Below, piece by piece: positions 58,335-64,000 of a stretch of 64,000 bases of DNA (its first letter is position 1; every line of letters starts with the position of its first letter). Location: NCBI RefSeq assembly GCF_013280595.1, contig NZ_JAAATY010000022.1:62001-126000 (forward strand), read 5' to 3'. The DNA comes from Kibdelosporangium persicum. GTDB lineage: Bacteria > Actinomycetota > Actinomycetes > Mycobacteriales > Pseudonocardiaceae. The notes under the pieces are model-generated. The model had not been told where the DNA came from, made no database searches, and worked only from the letters and a program-made list of their open reading frames with translations. The position numbers and the translations under genes were made by a program.

Positions 58335-59780
58335 TCAGCGGAGGGTGATGACGACGGCGCTGCCTGCTTTCAGGTTCAGGCTGAGCGAGCCGTTGCTGAC
58401 GCGGACGTTGTCCGGGCGTGCCTTGAGGTGCCCGCGACGGTCCACAGTGGCGCCTTGGATCGCGGTGGCCTCCTCGGCCAGGTTCGTGCCGGTCATGGTC
58501 AGCACTTCGGCGCCGCGGACCCGGTCACCCACCCTGATGTCCAGCTTCACCGGTGCCGCGGTGGTGTCTTCCTTCTGCACCACGGCGATGCGGGTGCGGC
58601 CGTCGTCGCCCTTCACGGCGTACGCGGTGATGTTGCGGTCGGTGGTCAGGTTCAACGGCAGGAACCGGCCCGGCCCCATCTGGCGGGCCATCCACAGGCC
58701 GTAGTAGATCGGCATGGCCTTGTAGACCTGGGCCCGCTCGTCCTCTTTGGTCGCCGCGCAGAACGGCGTGTACCGCTGGAACTTGCCGTTCCAGATCGGC
58801 TCGTTGCAGACGCCGAGGCCGCCGTGGATGTTGATGCCGTCAACGCCGCCCTGGGCCAGTTGCAGCGCGTAGTCCATGCTCCACAGCGCCGAGGCGTACT
58901 TGTTGCTGACGCCGTCGATGCCGCCGCTGTACGTGGAGTTGGCCTCGTCGACACGGAACGGCAGGTTCTGCGCCTTGGCCGCCGCGAGGTTGGTCTGCAG
59001 TTCCTTGAGCTGCTTGGTACGCAACTCCGGCGAGAGCAACGTCGGGATCGTCGTCGTGGCACCCGCCGGATACTGGTGCACGGTCACCATCGAGAGCTTG
59101 TCGCGCTCGTCCTTGGCGAGGTTCGCCGCCCAGGAGGACGACGTACCAGCGATGTCGGGACCCGCGATGCGGTTGTTGCCGACGGCGGCGGCACAAACGG
59201 CCCAGTCCTTGCGGTAGTCGGCGTACGCGTAACCCGTCGGCTTGTACCCGCGCATGGCCCACTGGTCGGGCTCGTTGCCGCACTCGGCCGCGGTGAGCCG
59301 GTCACCGAGGATCCTGAACATCTCCTTGGCCTGGTCCGGGCCGAGCGCCGGGTCCCAGCGGCCGACGTTGATGCCCACCTCGGCCTGCCAGCCGGTGGCC
59401 TTGAGCAGCCGGTTGAGCCGTTCGATGTCCTCGGGGGTCAGGGTGTTGGCGACCCATTCGGGCAACGGGTTCGGTGGCTGCTGGCCGCGTGGCACCCAGA
59501 GCGTGTCGCGGTCGAGCGTGTTGCCCGCCAGGCGGATGTTGCTGTCGCGGCCCAGGGTCCTGAACATCTGGAGCACGTTGCCCTTGCTGATGTCCAGGTT
59601 GCCGATGCCCAGCTCACGGATCTCGAACGACAGGCCGACGAAGTCCTTCGGCAGTGGTCCGGCCGGGTTCGCGCCGTCGATCGTGATGCCGGCCGTCGAT
59701 TCGGCCGCTGAGGCGGGCTGGCTGGCCCCGATCATCGCCACGGCGGCGGCCGCGCACACGGCCGCCCTGAACTTGCGCAT
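58335..59780 (-). CDS. Secreted GH79-like glycoside hydrolase (beta-glucuronidase/heparanase type)
   Basis: ATG 59780 starts a 481-residue protein with a Sec signal (FRAAVCAAAAVAMIGASQPA). The TIM barrel (~30-370) has the acid/base in AECGNEPDQW and the nucleophile in FRVDEANSTY, the GH-A pair. The C-terminal beta-domain (~385-481: LDIRVGDRVRGAEVLTMTG, SLSLNLKAGSAVVI) matches the GH79 C-terminal domain. It should remove glucuronic acid or related sugars from glycans outside the cell. It is convergent with the chitinase. Its upstream region (59781-59961) carries no clear operator. Confidence 0.83.
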   Translation of the reverse strand: MRKFRAAVCAAAAVAMIGASQPASAAESTAGITIDGANPAGPLPKDFVGLSFEIRELGIGNLDISKGNVLQMFRTLGRDSNIRLAGNTLDRDTLWVPRGQQPPNPLPEWVANTLTPEDIERLNRLLKATGWQAEVGINVGRWDPALGPDQAKEMFRILGDRLTAAECGNEPDQWAMRGYKPTGYAYADYRKDWAVCAAAVGNNRIAGPDIAGTSSSWAANLAKDERDKLSMVTVHQYPAGATTTIPTLLSPELRTKQLKELQTNLAAAKAQNLPFRVDEANSTYSGGIDGVSNKYASALWSMDYALQLAQGGVDGINIHGGLGVCNEPIWNGKFQRYTPFCAATKEDERAQVYKAMPIYYGLWMARQMGPGRFLPLNLTTDRNITAYAVKGDDGRTRIAVVQKEDTTAAPVKLDIRVGDRVRGAEVLTMTGTNLAEEATAIQGATVDRRGHLKARPDNVRVSNGSLSLNLKAGSAVVITLR

Positions 59781-59961
59781 ACCGGTCTCCTCGGATGTGA
59801 AGCGTGAAAACCGGCGGCGCGCCCGCACGGGCGGTCGAGGGGACCCTACGTGGTGGCAGACCGGGGAGGCAAGATCGCCGGAAAATGAGATTGACGTTCC
59901 CGGCAGGCATGCGCGATAGTTTTCCCATCAAACACCGATTCGAGCAGGCGGAGGGAAAGTC

Positions 59962-60027
59962 ATGATCAGCAAGCTGGTCTGTCCGTCATCCCGGCTCGAA
60001 TCGAAGCCGGAACGGCTCCCGCTATGA
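59962..60027 (+). CDS. Possible 21-residue leader peptide before tRNA array
   Basis: A short frame, MISKLVCPSSRLESKPERLP plus L, is preceded by GGAGGGAAAGTC. Its stop overlaps a small hairpin (ATGACC/GGTCAT, 60024-60040), and a strong hairpin follows at 60049-60080. It may be a leader peptide for attenuation or a chance reading frame. There is no homology to judge by. Confidence 0.3.
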   Translation: MISKLVCPSSRLESKPERLPL

Positions 60028-60048
60028 CCTGAGCGGTCATGACCAGGG

Positions 60049-60085
60049 AGCCGCCCGTCGGAATACCGACCAGGGCGGCTTTCTT
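60049..60085 (+). terminator. Intrinsic-terminator-like hairpin before the tRNA array
   Basis: Arms AGCCGCCC (60049-60056) and GGGCGGCT (60073-60080), with an inner GTCG/CGAC pair, are followed by TTCTTGTT. This looks like a factor-independent terminator on the plus strand, ending 19 bp before the first tRNA. Confidence 0.65.
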
Positions 60086-60103
60086 GTTCCAGGCCGCTCG
60101 CCA

Positions 60104-60175
60104 GGCCGATTCGGCCAACGGTCAGGCCGCCATGCTTTCACCATGGAAACCCGGGTTCGACTCCCGGATCGGCTG
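60104..60175 (+). tRNA. tRNA-Glu (anticodon UUC)
   Basis: Acceptor GGCCGAT pairs ATCGGCT (one G-U). D-stem GGCC/GGCC, anticodon stem CCATG/CATGG with loop CTTTCAC (TTC), and T-arm CCGGG-TTCGACT-CCCGG are all present. No CCA is encoded. This is the first member of an array of eight tRNAs. Confidence 0.85.
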
Positions 60176-60191
60176 CGGTTCTCTGTTTCGG

Positions 60192-60263
60192 GGCGCGTTG
60201 GTCCAGCGGAACGGACATTGGTCTCTCACACCGAAGACACGGGTTCGACTCCCGTACGCGTCA
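60192..60263 (+). tRNA. tRNA-Glu (anticodon CUC)
   Basis: Acceptor GGCGCGT/ACGCGTC, D-stem GTCC/GGAC, anticodon stem TTGGT/ACCGA around CTCTCAC (CTC), T-arm ACGGG-TTCGACT-CCCGT. No encoded CCA. It differs from the neighbouring Glu tRNA in all stems. Confidence 0.85.
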
Positions 60264-60268
60264 CCTGT

Positions 60269-60345
60269 GCGGTCCTAGCCCAACTGGGAGAGGCACCAGG
60301 CCGAGATCCTGGCCAGTGGGGGTTCGACTCCCCCGGACCGCACCA
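60269..60345 (+). tRNA. Atypical class I tRNA, anticodon GAG (Leu codon), C33
   Basis: Acceptor GCGGTCC/GGACCGC with encoded CCA (60343-60345), three-pair D-stem GCC/GGC, anticodon stem CCAGG/CCTGG, T-arm GGGGG-TTCGACT-CCCCC. The 7-nt loop CCGAGAT puts GAG at 34-36, which would read the Leu codon CUC. Yet the variable loop is only 5 nt (CCAGT) rather than a leucine long arm, and position 33 is C, not the near-universal U. It may be a non-standard or decaying tRNA. Confidence 0.6.
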
Positions 60346-60346
60346 C

Positions 60347-60419
60347 ACCCCTGTAGCCCAACGGAAGAGGCAGCGCGCTCAGAACGCGTCCAGTGCAGGT
60401 TCGAATCCTGCCAGGGGTA
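60347..60419 (+). tRNA. Atypical class I tRNA, anticodon CAG (Leu codon)
   Basis: Acceptor ACCCCTG/CAGGGGT, D-stem GCC/GGC, anticodon stem GCGCG/CGCGT around CTCAGAA (CAG), T-arm GCAGG-TTCGAAT-CCTGC. It has a 5-nt variable loop CCAGT, the same as its neighbour at 60269, so the two are paralogues. A leucine anticodon without the long variable arm is unusual. It starts 1 nt after the encoded CCA of the preceding tRNA. Confidence 0.65.
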
Positions 60420-60426
60420 CGAGTGG

Positions 60427-60498
60427 TCCCGGTTGGTGCAACTGGCAGCACAACGGATTTTGGATCCGTTGATCCAGGTTCGAACCCTGGACCGGGAG
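60427..60498 (+). tRNA. tRNA-Gln (anticodon UUG)
   Basis: Acceptor TCCCGGT/ACCGGGA, D-stem GTGC/GCAC, anticodon stem ACGGA/TCCGT around TTTTGGA (TTG), T-arm CCAGG-TTCGAAC-CCTGG. This is a clean cloverleaf of typical tRNA-Gln appearance. Confidence 0.92.
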
Positions 60499-60508
60499 CG
60501 CGGGGAAA

Positions 60509-60595
60509 GGAGGATTGGCCGAGCCCGGAAAGGCAGCCGTCTCGAAAACGGTAGTCGGCGGAAACGTCGCGCAGGTTCGAATCCTGCATCCTCCG
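60509..60595 (+). tRNA. tRNA-Ser (anticodon CGA)
   Basis: An 87-nt class II tRNA. Acceptor GGAGGAT/ATCCTCC, anticodon loop CTCGAAA (CGA) in stem GCCGT/ACGGT, long variable arm at 60553-60571, and T-arm GCAGG-TTCGAAT-CCTGC. Confidence 0.9.
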
Positions 60596-60644
60596 CGTCC
60601 TCGGCGCAGGTGTGTCCACGGAAAGAATGCTCCTGCGTCGCGTC

Positions 60645-60718
60645 GGGTTGCTAGCTCAATCGGTCAGAGCTGCTGACTCTTAATCAGCAGGTTCGGGGTT
60701 CGAGTCCCCGGCAACCCA
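60645..60718 (+). tRNA. tRNA-Lys (anticodon CUU)
   Basis: Acceptor GGGTTGC/GCAACCC, D-stem GCTC/GAGC, anticodon stem GCTGA/TCAGC around CTCTTAA (CTT), T-arm CGGGG-TTCGAGT-CCCCG. A clean cloverleaf. Downstream are two small hairpins (CGTTCGCG/CGCGAACG, 60736-60756; GCCGGGC/GCCCGGC, 60776-60792) before the next tRNA. Confidence 0.92.
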
Positions 60719-60800
60719 CAGGTTCAGGGGACTCACGTTCGCGGAAAACGCGAACGAAGTCGCCGACCTGGCGATGCCGGGCTTCGCCCGGCAGCTGCCT

Positions 60801-60871
60801 GGCCCATGTCACGACGGTCGTGTGATGGTCTGCAACACCATTGGTACCGGGTTCGACTCCCGGATGGGTCT
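60801..60871 (+). tRNA. tRNA-Cys (anticodon GCA)
   Basis: Acceptor GGCCCAT/ATGGGTC (one G-U), D-stem CACG/CGTG with a short loop, anticodon stem ATGGT/ACCAT around CTGCAAC (GCA), T-arm CCGGG-TTCGACT-CCCGG. At 71 nt it is slightly short, with a compact D-loop and an extra base between D and anticodon stems. Confidence 0.7.
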
Positions 60872-60903
60872 CAACTGATTGACGGAAGCCGACGAGTTCA
60901 GGA

Positions 60904-60933
60904 GGAGCCCGGTGACTGGGGTGACCGGGCTCC
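60904..60933 (+). terminator. Hairpin after the tRNA array
   Basis: A perfect 10-bp stem GGAGCCCGGT/ACCGGGCTCC with a 10-nt loop lies 33 bp after the last tRNA. There is no T-tract. The remaining stretch to 61093 shows no gene. Confidence 0.55.
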
Positions 60934-61093
60934 CGGAACACATCTTGCCGAGCCGGCATTTCATATCCCTGTCATCACGTTGACAGCCGTGACACCCGGC
61001 TCCTCGGTGCGCCGGGCCGGAAGCAACCTGACGTGTGGGGCATGTCGGTTTCGCGCGTCCTCGTTCGTCGTATTGGTAGACGAAGGAGGACGC

Positions 61094-61990
61094 GTGACCT
61101 ACGTAGAGCTGTCCCCGGAAGACCAGCTCCGGCTGATGTACACCTGTTGTCACCCGGCGCTGTCCCTCGAAGCGCAGGTCGCGCTGACGTTGCACACGCT
61201 GGCCGGGTTGTCGGCAGCCGAGATCGCCAGGGCTTTCCTCGTCGGCGAGCAGGACATGACCGAGCGGCTGGACCTGGCACGGCGCACCGCGTGGAACGCC
61301 GAGGACGTTCCGGGGCACGACCGCACGCCGGCCGTGCTCACGGTCTTGTACCTGCTGTTCAACGAGGGCTATTCGGCGAGCCGGCGCAAGCTGGCCGACG
61401 AGGCCATCCGGCTGGCGAGGGTGATCGCCCGGTCCGATCTGCCCGAGGCGATCGGATTGCTGGCGTTGATGTTGCTGCAACACTCGCGGCGGGACGCCCG
61501 CGTGTCGGCCGACGGTGACCTGGTGACGCTGGACGCGCAGGACCGATCGCTGTGGCACCGGGAGAACATCGCCGAAGGCCTCCGGCTGCTCGACGCCGCG
61601 GACAAGCACGGCCGCCCCGGGCCGTATCAGGTCCAGGCCGCGATCGCCGCATGTCACGCGACGGCGCGCCGGGCCGAGGACACCGACTGGCCCAGGATCG
61701 CCGGGCTCTACGGCACGCTCATGCGGTTGACGCCGTCGCCTGTGATCGAGCTGAACCGGGCGGTGGCGATCGGGATGGCCGACGGCCCGGCCGCGGGTCT
61801 CGTGCTGGTGGACGCGTTGGCCGATCGGCTCGACGGCTATCACCTGATGCACGCGACACGGGCGGATTTCCTGCGCAGGCTCGGCCGCCGCACCGAGGCC
61901 GCCGAGGCGTACGCGCAAGCGCTTGCTTTGGCGTCCACCGCACCGGAACGGCGTTATCTGGTCCGGCGATTACGTGAGACGGGCGGCTAG
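61094..61990 (+). CDS. ECF42-like sigma factor lacking region 2 (5'-truncated)
   Basis: GTG 61094 has a strong GAAGGAGGA site. The 298-residue protein matches the ECF42/DUF6596 sigma family from the region 2-4 linker onward: QLRLMYTCCHPALSLEAQVAL, region 4 GLSAAEIARAFLVGEQDMTERL, then the C-terminal helical extension (VLYLLFNEGYSASRRKLADEAIRLAR, SPVIELNRAVAIGMADGPAAGL, FLRRLGRRTEAAEAYAQAL). The N-terminal sigma region 2, which melts the -10 element, is absent, as are ~10 residues in the linker after region 4. It cannot be a normal sigma factor. It may be a remnant or a regulator with only the -35-binding and extension parts. Confidence 0.75.
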   Translation: MTYVELSPEDQLRLMYTCCHPALSLEAQVALTLHTLAGLSAAEIARAFLVGEQDMTERLDLARRTAWNAEDVPGHDRTPAVLTVLYLLFNEGYSASRRKLADEAIRLARVIARSDLPEAIGLLALMLLQHSRRDARVSADGDLVTLDAQDRSLWHRENIAEGLRLLDAADKHGRPGPYQVQAAIAACHATARRAEDTDWPRIAGLYGTLMRLTPSPVIELNRAVAIGMADGPAAGLVLVDALADRLDGYHLMHATRADFLRRLGRRTEAAEAYAQALALASTAPERRYLVRRLRETGG

Positions 61991-64000
61991 GTCGCCCGGC
62001 GGGCACGCCGGGCCGTACCTGTCGCCGATCGCGAAGTCGGCGCCGGCCATGGCCCACCAGTCCGCCTGCTCGTCGGTGTGCACGCCGTCGACGATGACCT
62101 TCGCGCCGGAGCGGTGCACCAGCGGTACGAGCGTGGTCAGCGCCGCGGTGAGTGGCGAGTCCGTGGCCGACTGTGCCTGGCGCTCAACGAGCCTGCGGGC
62201 GAAGCGGACACAGCTGACCGAGACGTCCTCGAGCGCGGCCAGTTCGTCCGGTGCCGTGCCGAAGCCCTCCAGCATCGTCCGGATGCCCATGTCGGCGAGG
62301 GTGTTCAGGTTGTCGACGACCTCAGGCGAACGCATCGCGCTGACCGGGAACCCGACCATCCAACTGGTCCGCCGCGCCGACCGTGCGCAGGATTCGCGAG
62401 ACCAGGTCCGCGTCCGCGGCTTGGTTCGTGGTCAGGCCGACGACGAGGTGGAAACCCCGGGTGGCTCGCTGCCGCCACCACCCGGCCTGCCTGCTCGCGG
62501 TCCGCAGCAGCCACTCGCCCAACGGCAGGATCAGCCCGGTGTGCTCGGCCAGCTCCACGCACTGGTCGTGCCCCAGCACGCCGACATCCGGCCGCTCCCA
62601 GCGCAACAGCGCTTCCACGTGCACGATCCGGCCGTCCTCGATCGCCGCCACCGGCCGGTACACCACGCTGATCTCGCCGATCTCCCACGCGCCCGGCATC
62701 GCGGCGGCGAGCGTGTACTTCCGGCGGTCGCGCTCGTCCTGGTCGGCGTGGAACAGTTCCCACTGGCCACGGCCGGCCGCCTTCGCCCGCCGCAGGGTGA
62801 AGTCCGCCGCCCGCAACAACTCCGACGGATCCATCGCGGGTGACGGCTTGTGCACCACGCCGATGCTCGCGGACACCGCGACGCCGTGACCGTCCACATA
62901 GATCGGTTCGGCGAGTTCGCTGTTGATGTCCTCGACGAGGGTGGCGACGCGGGGCGTGTTCTCGGTGTTCTCGACCAGGATGCCGAACTCGTCGCCGTCG
63001 AACCGGGCGACCATGGCCTTCTCCGCCGCGACGACCGCGCGCAGCCGCTGGGACACCGAGACGAGCAGCTGGTCACCGACCCGGCGGCCGAGGCCGTTGC
63101 AGATCATCGCGAACGCGTCGAGGTCCAGGTGAAACAGTGTGACGCCGTACCGCGGGTCGGCCCGGCGCAGCGCGATCTCGACGTTCGTGCTGAAGTACTG
63201 GCGGTTGGGCAGGCCGGTGAGCACGTCGTGCAACGCCTGCCGGTTCAGTTCTCCTTGCAGCAGCATCAGTTCTGTGCCGTCTTCGATGACGGTCACGAGA
63301 TGACTGGGTCCGTGTTCGTTGCGCAGCACCGAGGCGGTGAGGGTGATCCGGGCGACGTCGCCGTCCTTGCGGATCAACCGCTGCGCTTGCCTGACGCGGT
63401 CCTTCCGGCCCGCGAGCAGATCGCGGTAGTCGTCCCGCAGGATGGTGGCGAGATCCGGGTGGATGAGGTCGAAGAGGGTGCGGCCGGCCAGTTCCTCGGA
63501 GGTGTAGCCGAGGATGTCGGCGATGGCGCCGTTCGTGCGGACCAGTCTGCCGTCCGGGTCGGTGATCAGGATGCCGCTCGCCGACGACATCGCGACCTCG
63601 TCGAACCGGGCCTCGCTCTGCCTGAGCCGCCACTTGGCGTCCCTGACCGCCTTGAGCAGCGAGAGCTTCATGGTCTCCTGCTGGTCCAGGGTGGCCTGCC
63701 GGTTGGCCTTGCTGAAACCGCCGGACAGCGCGCCCAGGGCGAGCACGATCGGTTCGGCGTACCGGGTGACCGGCTGGAACTCCGGCAGCGCCAACAGCCC
63801 TTTGCCCAGGGTGTCCATCGTGCACGGCAACGCTTGGTCGCTCGTGCAGCCGAGCTCGACCAGCCGCGCCCCCGCCTCACTCGCGGGACCCACATCGAGC
63901 GGCTCACCTCGCACCACGTCGCACAGCACGTCGAGCACCGCGGACAGTTCACGTTCCAACTGGCCCTGCTCGAACGTGAGAAAGACGTTGCTGTGCAACA
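61970..64000 (-). pseudogene. PAS-GGDEF-EAL cyclic-di-GMP protein with frameshift
   Basis: The gene enters from the right edge, so its 5' end is missing. Visible in order: an N-terminal helical region (~63998-63560), a PAS domain (~63630-63290: ILITDPDGRLVRTNGAIADILGY), a GGDEF domain with the degenerate FDGDEFGILVENT site (GGDEF to DGDEF) and an EAL-type domain (VYRPVAAIEDGRIVHVEALLRW). Near 62355-62361 the frame shifts: DQL is followed by DGRVPGQR in one frame, while the expected MVGFPVSAM and the rest (ADMGIRTMLEGFGTAPDELAAL to the stop at 61970) are in another. Removing one G restores it. The EAL part also lacks the canonical ExLxR set, so it would be a binder at best. A sequencing error or a second start at ATG 62359 are alternatives. 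Confidence 0.72.

Noticed and set aside
60719-60800. A further tRNA between tRNA-Lys and tRNA-Cys
   Set aside because: Only two hairpins are seen; there is no T-arm or acceptor pairing.

Overview
The window is very GC-rich, with frequent GTG starts, stop/start overlaps (ATGA, GTGA) and actinobacterial families (SARP/BTAD regulator, SpoIIE-type phosphatase, DUF2243 protein, ECF42-like sigma factor, Pnkp/Hen1). It looks like the chromosome of a filamentous actinomycete, probably of the Pseudonocardiaceae type; that placement is an inference from gene content, not from a marker gene. I see no prophage, CRISPR array or intact transposase gene.

Layout. 1-2.9 kb: a small tailoring group with an antibiotic-monooxygenase/O-methyltransferase fusion cut by the left edge, an SDR, a MerR regulator and a free-standing monooxygenase-fold protein. 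2.9-6.9 kb: the Pnkp-Hen1 RNA repair pair. 6.9-15 kb: an IclR regulator with repeated palindromes, divergent from a nine-gene, almost completely overlapping operon (MHS transporter, two metallo-beta-lactamase-fold hydrolases, one SDR, two 3-hydroxyisobutyrate-dehydrogenase-like enzymes, one cupin, two carboxymuconolactone-decarboxylase-family proteins). It looks like a catabolic pathway for an unidentified, possibly lactone-forming acid. 15-30.7 kb: TetR/SDR and TetR/hydrolase pairs, a SpoIIE phosphatase/DUF2243/SARP group, manganese catalase with an NRAMP transporter, an AlkC-like repair protein and unassigned membrane proteins.

30.7-37.4 kb: the most striking locus, a 1,982-residue STAND protein (DNA-binding-like N-terminus, TIR, a phosphoesterase domain that has lost its metal ligands, NACHT, pentapeptide repeats, about 15 WD40 repeats), preceded 34 bp upstream by a 2H phosphoesterase. 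It resembles TIR-based nucleotide-signalling immunity with a possible signal-degrading partner. 37.6-47.4 kb: an ArsB/CitM-like transporter, a MITE-like element, a secreted beta-helix/FG-GAP protein, a miniature PPDK-like protein with its regulator, and an operon of a zincin with a leader motif like that of eCIS cargo, a lipoprotein and a CpXC protein. 47.5-54.1 kb: a P450 and a four-gene operon of ankyrin protein, MoxR ATPase, VWA/metallopeptidase-like protein and phospholipase D. 54.2-59.8 kb: a decayed S33 peptidase, two methyltransferases, a second MITE copy, a GH18 chitinase and a GH79-like hydrolase. 60-61 kb: a dense array of eight tRNA genes with two atypical members. 61.1-64 kb: a sigma factor lacking region 2 and a frameshifted PAS-GGDEF-EAL gene running off the right edge.

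Two repeat families cross the window: four copies of a ~50-bp near-perfect palindrome (986, 47448, 54125, 58282), with a compensatory stem change in one copy, and two copies of a 170-190-bp element with terminal inverted repeats (38931, 56155).
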